This document shows, one piece after another, positions 33,531-43,276 of a stretch of 64,000 nt of DNA. Positions within the stretch are counted from its first letter, which is position 1, and the number at the start of each line of letters is the position of its first letter. The notes under the pieces are model-generated. The model was not told the origin of the DNA. It did no database searches and saw only the letters and a list, made by a program, of their open reading frames with translations. This stretch comes from DASYLJ01 sp036009625 (GTDB lineage Bacteria; Desulfobacterota; Binatia; DP-6): NCBI GenBank assembly GCA_036009625.1, contig DASYLJ010000096.1, positions 62,001 through 126,000 of the forward strand. The letters are read 5' to 3'. The position numbers and the translations under genes were made by a program.

Positions 33531-34958
33531 TCAGCTACACGGATCGACTGCGGGACAGTCCCCCGTCCCGATGTTCGTTCCACCCAACGCCGTGCACTGG
33601 GTGGGCGTCCGGTCCTCGCACCGCAGCTCGCCGTGCGATCTCGGGACGCAGCACTGGATGTCGTCCTCCGGCAGCGGCACGTCGCCGCACGTGTCTGCGG
33701 CGCACACGCCCGCGCCCTTGTTCACGCCGCCCTCGCTGGCGCAGAGCTCTGGCGTGCGATCCTCGCACTGGATCGACGTCCCGGAGTTGTGGGGCAGGCA
33801 GCACATGACGTCGCCGGGGTTGGTCGTGGCGCACGTGTCGGCTGCACACACGCCGACACCCTTGTCGACACCACCTTCGGCAGCGCACTGCGCCGCGGTC
33901 CGGTCCTCGCATTCGCTTTCGTCACCCCCGGCGTTGGAGATGCAGCACATCACGTCGGGGTTCGGCGGCGGGATGTCGGCACAGGTGGTGGCGGAGCAGA
34001 CGCCGATGCCGCGCACGACACCGCCGCCGGCGGTGCAGAGGGCGGGATCGCGATCCTCGCACTCGATCTCGTCACCGGCCTGGTTCGGCAGGCAGCACAT
34101 CTGCCGACCGTCGGACTCGCCGAGATCCGTGCAGGGGAATGGCGTGCAGGAGCCCGTTCCCTTGTCGATGCCGCCAGCGGCGGTGCACTCGGCCGCGGTC
34201 CGATCCTCGCACGTCCAGGTGTAGTAGGCCGGGATGCAGCACTGCACGTGCGCGTCCGGCGGCGGAGGCGTCGCGGCGCAGGGGTTCGGCGTGCACGAGG
34301 TCGCCTGCACGACGACGCCGTTGCCCGCCAGGCATTCCGCCGGCGTGCGATCCTCGCACTGCGGACCGCTGTCGTCCGGCAGACAGCAGACGATGCTGGT
34401 GCCGACCGGCGGCGTCGTGGTGCCGCACGGGTCGGGCAGACACGACGCCGCGGTCGAGACGGTTCCGCCCTCGGCGACGCAGGCCTCCGGCGTGCGGTCC
34501 TCGCACTCGGGACCGCTGTCGTCCGGAACGCAGCAGGCGACGTCGGCGTCGTTGCTGCCGTCGTTGAACGGCAGGTTGCCGACGAGGACGTCGTCGCTCG
34601 CGCGCCGCACCTGGATCGCGTCACCGCGCGGATCGAAGCCGAGCAGCAGCACCTTGCCGCGTGCCCGCGAAGCGAACTTGATGCGGCCCGCGCCGCCGCC
34701 GTTGGTCTTGATCTCGCCGACGCGAATGCCGCCGACGACCAGATCGTACGACGTGTTCCGCGCCAGCTTGCCGACGCGGACGTCGAAGCGCGTGTCGGAC
34801 GGGTTGCGTACGCTGAGCCCGACCTTGCCGGTGGCGGACGGCGCCGCGGCGGTCGGGGTCAGATCCAGTTTGACGTTGCCTTTCTTCGCCTCGCTGACGC
34901 CCATCGTCAGGAGCGTCACCAGTCCGGTGATCGCCAGTATGCTCGTGGTGCTGCGCAT
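33531..34958 (-). CDS. Secreted Cys-rich 'CEDRT' repeat protein
   Basis: A 475-residue exported protein. A signal peptide (cleavage near SEA/KK, residue 24) and an N-terminal domain of about 120 residues are followed by seven tandem repeats of about 45-50 residues. Each repeat runs CC(V/L/I)P...CEDR(T/D)...C...GG...G...C...C, with six Cys (for example CCVPDDSGPECEDRTPEAC). All Cys could pair as disulfides, fitting a DsbA-rich periplasm. The strong site GGAGG precedes ATG 34958. A sigma-54 candidate lies 49 bases upstream. Function unknown; a rigid extracellular rod or inhibitor-like repeat is possible. Confidence 0.8.
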   Translation of the reverse strand: MRSTTSILAITGLVTLLTMGVSEAKKGNVKLDLTPTAAAPSATGKVGLSVRNPSDTRFDVRVGKLARNTSYDLVVGGIRVGEIKTNGGGAGRIKFASRARGKVLLLGFDPRGDAIQVRRASDDVLVGNLPFNDGSNDADVACCVPDDSGPECEDRTPEACVAEGGTVSTAASCLPDPCGTTTPPVGTSIVCCLPDDSGPQCEDRTPAECLAGNGVVVQATSCTPNPCAATPPPPDAHVQCCIPAYYTWTCEDRTAAECTAAGGIDKGTGSCTPFPCTDLGESDGRQMCCLPNQAGDEIECEDRDPALCTAGGGVVRGIGVCSATTCADIPPPNPDVMCCISNAGGDESECEDRTAAQCAAEGGVDKGVGVCAADTCATTNPGDVMCCLPHNSGTSIQCEDRTPELCASEGGVNKGAGVCAADTCGDVPLPEDDIQCCVPRSHGELRCEDRTPTQCTALGGTNIGTGDCPAVDPCS

Positions 34959-35006
34959 CGGAGCCTCCTCCAGAAGTGTCCGGGTGAATCCCGTCACGTG
35001 CCCGAG

Positions 35007-35022
35007 AGCATGCGGCGTGCCG
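35007..35022 (-). promoter_or_regulatory. Sigma-54 promoter candidate for the Cys-rich repeat gene
   Basis: Minus strand CGGCACG-CCGC-ATGCT: one mismatch in each half, correct GG-to-GC distance. Predicted start near 34996 leaves a 38-base leader with GGAGG. Confidence 0.45.
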
Positions 35023-35119
35023 CGCGACGCCGTCGCGAGATTGCTGGCATTCCCTGCGCTCGGTCGTGACGCCTGGGGACAGGCACCCAGCCGACGGCGG
35101 GGCTTCTCACCCAGCGCGC

Positions 35120-38100
35120 TCACCGCAGCGACGGACAGCGTGCAGGCAGCGGACGACGCGCGACGCCGGCGAAGCGCCCGGCGCGGTCGGCTCCGACGCC
35201 CGGCTTGGCGTCGAACACGCTGCACCAGACGTCGCCGCGTCCGAGTTGGAGTCGAACGGCGACGGCACCCTGCGACGGCTCGTCGAGGGTGTACGCCCAT
35301 CTCGGGCCACCGCCGGCGATCGCGACCGTCCCGCGATGCGACACCGTCACCCGTGCGATCGGACCAGCGAGTCGCTTCGGATCGGCGTAGCGGAAGCCGC
35401 GAGGTCGCGCCTGCGTTCCGCGCCGACGCCAGTGCATCGCCGGCAGCGTCACCGTCGTCGCTTCGCCGGTACCCTCGGCGTTGAAGACGGTGAGCACCGC
35501 GCCACCACCGCTCCCCGGTCGCGTCGGGTCGCCGGCGCCATCCCAGCGCGGCAGCTGCGCCTGTCGGCGGGTCGAGGCCCGGAAACGGATGTGCGGCGCC
35601 ACCGCGCCGCCACGCAACGCCAGCGACATGCCGCGGACGACGATCTGCGGATCCAGATCGCGCGGCGTGCGCGCGCCGTCGGCAGGATCGCTGCCGGCAT
35701 CGAGCTCGTCCCGATCGCGGAAGCCGTCGTCGTCACGGTCGACGGCGATGCGCTGGCCAGAGCCAGGCGGGACGCAGGTGTAGGTGCGTGCCTGCCCGAT
35801 GCCTGCCGCCTGCAGGCGCAACGTCGCCTCGGTCACGGCGGGCTCGGTATCGCGATCCGCGCGGAACACGCCGGCGGCGACATCGTAGAGCCAGCCGCGG
35901 TCGGCGCCCTCGAGGACGCCCTTCACGGTGAGATCGCAGTCGCCCGCGCCGGCGCGCGCCATCATCAGAGCGATCCGCGCGACGACGGTCTCGTCATCGA
36001 CCGTCGTCGCTGTGGCCGACACCTGCTGCCCGACGATGGGCGCGAGATCGGTGTCCATCGCCAGTACGAACGCCTCGACCTGTCGGCGCAGCACGTCGCC
36101 GCCGGCATCCACCGGGAACCCGCCCGGATTGCCCGCGCTGCGATTGAATCCCTGCCGCTGCAGGAAGCGGAACACGGTGTCGACGCTGCCGTCGTGCGTG
36201 AAGCCGACGCCGCGCACCTGCGGTCCGGTGTCGACGTGGTCGCCGGCGTTGAAGCCGAATCCGGTGAAGGGGCTCGGCACGTGCGGCATGCCGAACATCC
36301 CCACCTTCTGGTAGGCGTTGCGCAGGTGGGGAATCTTGAAGGCCCCCTCGGGCTCCACCACCGAGCGGCCGTCGGTGCCGTAGAGGCCGCGCGACGCGTC
36401 GACGACGTGGCAGAAGACGCACGGCCCGCTCACGTCGGACGGGCTCGACTGGAAGTAGAAGTCGCGCCCCGCCTGCTGGTCGGGCGTGAGCCCGCCGTCG
36501 AGCCGACGGATCGGGTTCGGCGGATACGTCACCTGGAGCGCGAAGTCGGCGAAGGCGCGCATCGCCGTCGCCGGCAGTGGCGCGTCGCGTCCGAGCAGGC
36601 TCGCGAACGCGCCGTCGAACGCCAGGAACGCCGCCCCCTCGTCGAACGCACCACCGTCGGGCTCGATGCTCGGCGCCTCGAGCCCACCCGTGCGATCGCC
36701 GCGCCAGTGCATCGGCCCGTGGTGGGCGAGGCCGCGCAGGCTCTGCGTCGTCATCGGGCCCTTCATGGGATGGAAGTCCGGGCTCGCGCTCAGGCCGGGA
36801 CGCAGGGGATTCAGGTTCTGCACGACGGCGCCGTCGGGATTGCCGAGATCCCAGGCGAGGCCGTCCATGTCGCCGAAGACGTGGCACGCCGCGCATGACG
36901 CCTCGCCGTTGCTCGACGTCGCCGTCGCGTCGTAGAGCAGGTGCCGGCCGGCGATGACCGACGCCGGCTCCGGATCGTGCAGCGGATGTCGTGCGATCTC
37001 GCGCCGGGCGCGCGTGTCCACGACGACGACCGCGTCGTCGAAGCGGGTCAGGACGTAGAGCCGCTCGTTGGCCTCGTCGAGCACCAGGCCCGTCGGTCCG
37101 CCACCGCCGAGCACGACGTGGCTCGCCACATCGGGCACGAACGTGTCGTCTTCGAGCGCCGCGGTGTCGAACACCCCGACCTTGCTCGACCCGAGTGCCG
37201 CGACGTAGAGCGTGCGGCCGTCGGCGGTTACGGCCAAGGCGGTCGGGGTCGCGAGGCTGCGCTCCTTCACGCCGGGCGGGCTCGGGACGACGTCGTAGTC
37301 GATGTGCTTGTTCAGGTGCCGCGGCGCGACGGTGCCGTCACGTCCGACGACCGTGATGCGCGCCTCGTGCAGATGCCCGCGCACCGTCGAGCCGCCGAAC
37401 GTGCCCGCGCCCTCGAAGCGCGCCGCGTTCCGGGCCTCGGTGTTGCTGACGTACAGCGCCCCGGTGGCGGGGTTCGCCACCATGTCGAAGAGGATCGTTC
37501 CGACGCCGCTCGCCACGGCGGTCGCGGTCGGCGGGCTCGCCATCGCATCGAGCGCGAAGACGTCGGTGTCGGGCAGCGAGAAGCGTACGGCGCGGCTCCA
37601 GTCGCGACCCAGCTCGTCGCGCCATGCCGTGCCGTCGAACTGCACGACGAGCCCGACCTCCGGTTGCGCCACGAGGTCGACGTTGGTGTTGGGCGCGGGA
37701 AGGCCGCCGGGCATGGGATGGCCGCTGACGATGCACGGCGGCGCATCGGCACCGCCGTCGCAGACGAGCCCCGCATGGATCGTGGTGGTGCGATTGCCGG
37801 ACTGGAAGCCGGCCGCGAAGACGGTGGCACCGTCCGGGCTGACGGCGAGCGCGCGCGGCGTGTCCATGAAGAGGGTCACGATGGCGAGCGGCGTCCCGCC
37901 GAGCGCCGCCCCGGGCTGTGCCGCATCGAAGACCCAGACGTCGGCACGCCCCACACCCGGCGTGGTGAGGGCGGGATCGCCGGGCCGGTTCTGACCACGA
38001 TGCGCGGCGGTGACGAATGCCCGGTCGCGACCGGGTCCGGCGAAGACGATGTCGCGCGGCTCGTCACCGACGAGCAGCGTTCGCACCACGCGCGGCGGAG

Positions 38101-38461
38101 ACGCCGCCACGTCGACGACCGAGACGCTGTCGGAGAGGTGGTTCACCACCCACACCTCCTCATCCGAGCGGGAGGCGACGGCGACCGGCTCGAGCCCGAC
38201 GGGCACGCTCGCCACCGGCGTCAGGACGGTGGGAGCCACCGCGAAGATCTCGAGCCGGCCGTCCGGCGTGTTCAGCGCGAAGAGCCGGTTCCCGTCGGGC
38301 GACATCGCCAGCGGCCGCACCTGTCCGCTCTCGAAGGTGACGAAGTCGGCATGCAGGACGGGGGGAGCCGCGAGCGCCACGGCGGTCCCCACCAGCGCCA
38401 ACCAGCGCGACGCACGACGGCTCACGACCACGGGCGATGCAGCAAACGACGGGCCAGCCAT
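35120..38461 (-). CDS. YVTN beta-propeller fused to dihaem peroxidase-like domain
   Basis: A 1113-residue exported protein. After a signal peptide comes a seven-bladed YVTN-type propeller (about 40-530; PLAMSPDGNRLFALNT, PTALAVTADGRTLYVAALGS). The middle part has two c-haem motifs, CAACH (near 520) and CVFCH (near 685), and a cytochrome c peroxidase/MauG-like layout (SLRGLAHHGPMHWRGDR, KIPHLRNAYQKVGMFG). A VDRDDDGFRDRDELDAGSDP calcium-type segment follows near 910, then a beta-rich C-terminus. It may couple substrate binding to haem redox at the surface. ATG 38461 lies in a hairpin; GTG 38425 gives a cleaner signal peptide (VSRRASRWLALVG). Confidence 0.8.
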   Translation of the reverse strand: MAGPSFAASPVVVSRRASRWLALVGTAVALAAPPVLHADFVTFESGQVRPLAMSPDGNRLFALNTPDGRLEIFAVAPTVLTPVASVPVGLEPVAVASRSDEEVWVVNHLSDSVSVVDVAASPPRVVRTLLVGDEPRDIVFAGPGRDRAFVTAAHRGQNRPGDPALTTPGVGRADVWVFDAAQPGAALGGTPLAIVTLFMDTPRALAVSPDGATVFAAGFQSGNRTTTIHAGLVCDGGADAPPCIVSGHPMPGGLPAPNTNVDLVAQPEVGLVVQFDGTAWRDELGRDWSRAVRFSLPDTDVFALDAMASPPTATAVASGVGTILFDMVANPATGALYVSNTEARNAARFEGAGTFGGSTVRGHLHEARITVVGRDGTVAPRHLNKHIDYDVVPSPPGVKERSLATPTALAVTADGRTLYVAALGSSKVGVFDTAALEDDTFVPDVASHVVLGGGGPTGLVLDEANERLYVLTRFDDAVVVVDTRARREIARHPLHDPEPASVIAGRHLLYDATATSSNGEASCAACHVFGDMDGLAWDLGNPDGAVVQNLNPLRPGLSASPDFHPMKGPMTTQSLRGLAHHGPMHWRGDRTGGLEAPSIEPDGGAFDEGAAFLAFDGAFASLLGRDAPLPATAMRAFADFALQVTYPPNPIRRLDGGLTPDQQAGRDFYFQSSPSDVSGPCVFCHVVDASRGLYGTDGRSVVEPEGAFKIPHLRNAYQKVGMFGMPHVPSPFTGFGFNAGDHVDTGPQVRGVGFTHDGSVDTVFRFLQRQGFNRSAGNPGGFPVDAGGDVLRRQVEAFVLAMDTDLAPIVGQQVSATATTVDDETVVARIALMMARAGAGDCDLTVKGVLEGADRGWLYDVAAGVFRADRDTEPAVTEATLRLQAAGIGQARTYTCVPPGSGQRIAVDRDDDGFRDRDELDAGSDPADGARTPRDLDPQIVVRGMSLALRGGAVAPHIRFRASTRRQAQLPRWDGAGDPTRPGSGGGAVLTVFNAEGTGEATTVTLPAMHWRRRGTQARPRGFRYADPKRLAGPIARVTVSHRGTVAIAGGGPRWAYTLDEPSQGAVAVRLQLGRGDVWCSVFDAKPGVGADRAGRFAGVARRPLPARCPSLR

Positions 38462-38477
38462 TCGTCATGGCTGGCCC
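38451..38477 (-). other. Hairpin covering the annotated start codon
   Basis: Plus-strand GGGCCAGCCA, loop TTCGTCA, TGGCTGGCCC, a perfect ten-pair stem that contains ATG 38461. Either a second terminator hairpin, a start-sequestering structure, or a sign that translation starts lower, at GTG 38425. Confidence 0.5.
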
Positions 38478-38506
38478 GTCGGGAAGCGTCCTTCGCTGTG
38501 GGTGTT

Positions 38507-38540
38507 GGCCCACCCTGCGGTCAATGCCGCAGGGTGGGCC
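38507..38540 (-). terminator. Hairpin terminator of the IPT-domain gene
   Basis: A perfect 14-pair stem (GGCCCACCCTGCGG and its complement, loop TCAATG), 12 bases after the stop at 38552. Confidence 0.7.
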
Positions 38541-38551
38541 CTCCCCCCCTC

Positions 38552-39805
38552 TCACAAAACGGTCAGCGTCCCGACGCCGACGAACGTGCCGGCAGGACTC
38601 TGTACCGCGACCGGGCACGCGCCGGCGGCGACCGCGGGTACGGTCGCCTCGAGCACGCCCGAGGCCTTCGAGACGATCGGTGCCGACACACCGCAGATGG
38701 TGACCGCGGTGACGTTGGTCAGATCGCACCCGCTGGTGATCGTGATCGTATCGCCGGGATGTGCCGACGACGGCGAGAACGCGTCGTAGCAGCTGCACGA
38801 TCCGCCGCAGCAGTGGCCGACGTCGTTGCCGTCGGCGCGCACGACGTCACCGACGAACTGGCCGGTGAGGTCGTTGTCGTGCCCGAGCGCCATCGTGCGT
38901 TCCGGCGCGCAGAAGCGGCCGACGATGGTCGAGTTGCGCCCGAAGGTGAAGCCGCCCTGTCCCGCCGCGTCGACGACGAGATCGCCGCACTGCTGACCCA
39001 GGCGGGCGCCGTTGTTGACGTGCACCTCGCCCGACACCGAGACCACCGATGCCGCGCTGGTCGTGGTCGTCGTGCTCTTGCCGATGTTGAGCGAGCAGAA
39101 GGCGTACGAGCCGCCCGCGAGATCGATGGCCGCGCCGTTCGACACGACGAGATCACCGTAGGCGCCGGGCGCCAAGTCGCATCGACCATTGCCGGGGGTC
39201 GTGTCCGGCGCGCCCATGCAGTCGCCGTTGGGCAGGACCTTCACCGGGTCGGCGGGCGCGCAGGCAGGAAACGGATCGGGGAAGCCGCAGGCCACCGCGA
39301 TATCCCCGTAGTCCGGGACGCAGCCGCCGTTCGACGAGACGCAGCTCGGGGTGCCGTCACCATCGAGATCGCCGAGGATCGGGAGCGGCACCAGGGGGCT
39401 CGTTCCGTCGGGTGCCGATCCTGGGTCGCGGATGGTCACCCCCGTGAGCGCCGGACCGAGGTTGCGGAACACCTGGTAGACGTTGGCGCCCGGCTTCGAG
39501 AAGCGGACGATGTCGCCGGCGATCTGCGAGCCGTCGGCGTAGAGGACGTTCTCCTGGTCGACGACGCCGCAGAAGCTGTTCGCCGATGCCTGCGCGCAGT
39601 TCACGCCGACGTTGCACGGCCCCTGCACGGAGATGTTCTTCAGGTCGGCGTTGCGGAGCGCGAAGATGAAGTAGCTCGCCAGGTCACGTCGGAGTGGTTG
39701 CGCGTGCGCCGGGAGCGCGCGACCCGAGAGTGCGATCGCCGCGACGAGCGCGATGAATGCGCGTCGCAACGAGCTGTGGGGTGGGAGGGTCTGTCGTGTC
39801 TCCAT
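38552..39805 (-). CDS. Secreted protein with C-terminal IPT/TIG-like domain
   Basis: A 417-residue exported protein (signal peptide cleaving near AHA/QP, about residue 36). The mature part is beta-rich with many paired Cys (GPCNVGVNCAQASANSFCG, then HCCGGSCSCYDAFSPSS). A DLDGDGTPSC loop looks calcium-binding. The last 85 residues (SPSSAHPGDTITITSGCDLT onward, ending AGTFVGVGTLTVL) are an IPT/TIG immunoglobulin-like domain. ATG 39805 is chosen over 39814 because the sigma-54 promoter predicts transcription from about 39807, below the upper ATG. It lies just downstream of the NtrC-type regulator gene on the same strand. Confidence 0.75.
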   Translation of the reverse strand: METRQTLPPHSSLRRAFIALVAAIALSGRALPAHAQPLRRDLASYFIFALRNADLKNISVQGPCNVGVNCAQASANSFCGVVDQENVLYADGSQIAGDIVRFSKPGANVYQVFRNLGPALTGVTIRDPGSAPDGTSPLVPLPILGDLDGDGTPSCVSSNGGCVPDYGDIAVACGFPDPFPACAPADPVKVLPNGDCMGAPDTTPGNGRCDLAPGAYGDLVVSNGAAIDLAGGSYAFCSLNIGKSTTTTTSAASVVSVSGEVHVNNGARLGQQCGDLVVDAAGQGGFTFGRNSTIVGRFCAPERTMALGHDNDLTGQFVGDVVRADGNDVGHCCGGSCSCYDAFSPSSAHPGDTITITSGCDLTNVTAVTICGVSAPIVSKASGVLEATVPAVAAGACPVAVQSPAGTFVGVGTLTVL

Positions 39806-39817
39806 GCCCTGCATCGA

Positions 39818-39833
39818 GGCAAGAGCAGTGCCA
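39818..39833 (-). promoter_or_regulatory. Sigma-54 promoter for the IPT-domain gene
   Basis: Minus strand TGGCACT-GCTC-TTGCC: a full match of the conserved TGGCAC and TTGC halves with the right spacing. Predicted start at about 39807. Confidence 0.65.
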
Positions 39834-39873
39834 CGACGAAACCCACGTCCGGCGGGGCGCGCGCTCGACGGAC

Positions 39874-39912
39874 CGGGACGGTGTGTCCCGATGGACGGCC
39901 GTTCGGTCCCGG
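39874..39912. promoter_or_regulatory. Candidate NtrC-type enhancer sites
   Basis: The inverted repeat CGGGAC-N5-GTCCCG (39874-39890) and another half-site GTCCCGG (39906-39912) lie 67-105 bases upstream of the predicted start, the usual enhancer distance for NtrC-family activators. Confidence 0.4.
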
Positions 39913-39935
39913 GCGTCCGACCTCCGCCGGCACGG

Positions 39936-41284
<1,349 letters not shown>

Positions 41285-41288
<4 letters not shown>

Positions 41289-42793
41289 GAATGGGCCTTC
41301 CGTTGGGTCTCGAGCGGCAGGATCACCCGCATCGTGGTACCGCGACCGGGCAGACTCTCGACCAGCACGCGCCCACCGTGCGCCCGCGTCACATGATCGA
41401 CGATGGCGAGGCCGAGCCCGCTGCCCCGCTCCGGCGATTTCGTCGTGTAGAAGGGCTCGAAGATGCGTCGCACGTCCTCGGGGGCCAGCCCGACGCCGGT
41501 GTCCCGCACCGACAGCTCGATGGACCCGTCGTCGGTCCATCCGGCGTGCACCGCGATGTGACCACCCGGAGCGGTCGCATCGATGGCGTTGGTCAGGAGG
41601 TTCAGCAGGACCTGACGCAGCGCCACCGGGTCGCCGGGCACGGCCGGCAGGTCGGGCGCCGTGTCGTTCGACGCCTCCAGCCCGCGCTCGGCGAGCCGGC
41701 TCTCCAGCAACGCGAGGGTCTCGGTCACCACCGCGCCGAGCGCCACCGGGGTGCGCGCCGGGGCGCCGCGGGTGCGATCGAGGACGCTGCGGATGGTCTC
41801 GATCATGCGCTGCACCTGCGACTCGACGATGGCGAGCCGCGCCGCCTGCGCCGGCGGCATGTCCTCGCGGCGCAGCAGCTGCGTGTAGCCGAGGACGGAG
41901 TTGAGCGGTGTGCCGAGCTCGTGGGCGATCGTCGCGGCCATCTGGCCGAGTGCGGCGAAGCGCTCGCCGCGCACGACGTCGAGCTGGGCGCGCCAGAGTC
42001 GCGCGTTGGTGTCCGCGAGCTGCTGGTTGCGATCGGCGAGGTCGCGCGTCGCCCGCTGCACGCGGTGCTCGAGATCGCCGGCCAGGTGCTCGAGCCGCGC
42101 CAGCATGCGGTTGAAGGCGTCGGACAGGAAGATGAACTCCTCGCTTCCACCCGCGGACACCTGCACGCCGCGCTCGCCCGCCTCCGCGCGCCGCATGCCA
42201 CCGACGAGCTGGCGCACCGGACGCGTCACCCGGCGCTCGACGAAGAGCCCGAGCACCATCGAGGTGAGCGCGACGGACAGGCCGAGTGCGCCGAGGTCGA
42301 TGGCGCGCAGGCGATCGTGCAGCACGATGACGTCGTCCGGTGACAGCGTGGCCTGCGCGATGCCGACGAGCTGTCCGGCGCGGCGCACCGCCATGGCGAC
42401 GTGCCAGAGGTGCTCGCTGCGATCGCTGGCGACGGTGCGGCCGGTGCCGGCGTCGGAGAACAACTGGAGTGCGGCAGCGCTGGGCTCCGGGGCGTGATCG
42501 GGCGTCGTGCCGAGCAGCGGATCGAGACGACCCGCCGCCGGTGCGAACACCTCGATGCCGACGATGGGTCCGTTGCTGCGCACCAGGACGTCGAGCACGT
42601 GGGTCAGGAGGCGCGGCTCGGTGTGTCCCCAGAAGAAGTCGACGGTACGCAGCGCGCTCAACGCGCGGCCTTCGATGTCGTGGTCGAGGGTACGCTCGGC
42701 GAGTCGGGCGTCGACCCAACGTGACCCGGCGAAGACGACGAGAACCGTCCCCACGACGATGCCGAGCAATTGGAAGCGAAGCGTTCGGAGCAC
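41285..42793 (-). CDS. Membrane sensor histidine kinase
   Basis: A 502-residue sensor: membrane helices at about 9-27 and 172-195 flank a periplasmic domain of about 145 residues. A HAMP linker (VERRVTRPVRQLVGGMRRAE) follows, then a coiled coil and the HisKA domain with phospho-His in AATIAHELGTPLNS (near 290). The catalytic domain has NAIDATAPGGH and GSGLGLAIVDHV. It is the partner of the NtrC-type regulator. GTG 42793 is chosen because GCAGGGG lies upstream at a good distance and the first membrane helix follows. Confidence 0.9.
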
Positions 42794-42874
42794 GAGAAGC
42801 CCCTGCGCAACCGTACCCCCCTCACCCGGATCGCGCGAGTGAGGCGGATCGCCGCACCCACCGTGGCGAACGGT

Positions 42875-42897
42875 CACGGCGCAACGCCGCAGCCGTG
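42875..42897. promoter_or_regulatory. Candidate enhancer, CACGGC-N11-GCCGTG
   Basis: An 11-base-spaced inverted repeat centred about 70 bases upstream of the predicted sigma-54 start of the next gene. The spacing is like NtrC-family operators; the sequence differs from the candidate at 39874-39912. Confidence 0.35.
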
Positions 42898-42930
42898 GAG
42901 AAGAACCGAGACGGTACGCCACTCCGGCGT

Positions 42931-42946
42931 GGGCACGCGGGTTGCT
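42931..42946 (+). promoter_or_regulatory. Sigma-54 promoter for the small basic peptide gene
   Basis: GGGCACG-CGGG-TTGCT: only the first base differs from consensus. Predicted start at 42957 leaves a 19-base leader holding AGGAGG (42961-42966). Confidence 0.65.
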
Positions 42947-42975
42947 GCTGCACATGCTCCAGGAGGAACCCGACC

Positions 42976-43179
42976 ATGTACCCCCCCAGACACATGATGC
43001 TGCTTCCCGCGCTCGTCCTCGGCATGACGGTCCTGGCCGCCGCCACCCCGCCACCCGCCGCGGCCGCGGCGATGCGCGCGCAGACCGTCGCCGCCACCAA
43101 GAAGCCCGCGACGCACAAGAAGCACCATCACCACACGACGAAGAAGACCCCGCAGAAGGCACCCATGCAGTCGAGCTGA
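42976..43179 (+). CDS. Small exported His/Lys-rich peptide
   Basis: A 67-residue protein with a signal peptide (MMLLPALVLGMTVLAAA, cleavage near AAA) and a very basic mature tail (ATKKPATHKKHHHHTTKKTP). Four successive His plus a separate His-Lys pair could bind Cu, Zn or Ni, or an acidic polymer. It is preceded by a strong ribosome site and a sigma-54 promoter, and followed by a strong terminator, so it is a monocistronic, well-defined gene divergent from the sensor kinase. Confidence 0.75.
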   Translation: MYPPRHMMLLPALVLGMTVLAAATPPPAAAAAMRAQTVAATKKPATHKKHHHHTTKKTPQKAPMQSS

Positions 43180-43189
43180 CCGGCTCGTC

Positions 43190-43223
43190 GGCGGCGTTCC
43201 CCACGTCCCCGGGGAACGCCGCC
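43190..43223 (+). terminator. Strong hairpin terminator
   Basis: A perfect 13-pair stem (GGCGGCGTTCCCC and its complement, eight-base loop) 11 bases after the stop of the basic peptide gene. Confidence 0.75.
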
Positions 43224-43276
43224 GTGTCAGGACTCTGACCTACAGGCGCCGGCGTGCGCCGCCGATAAGGCCCTCC

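Noticed and set aside
39812..39814. ATG 39814 as start of the IPT-domain gene
   Set aside because: It lies above the predicted sigma-54 transcription start (about 39807), so would not be in the mRNA.
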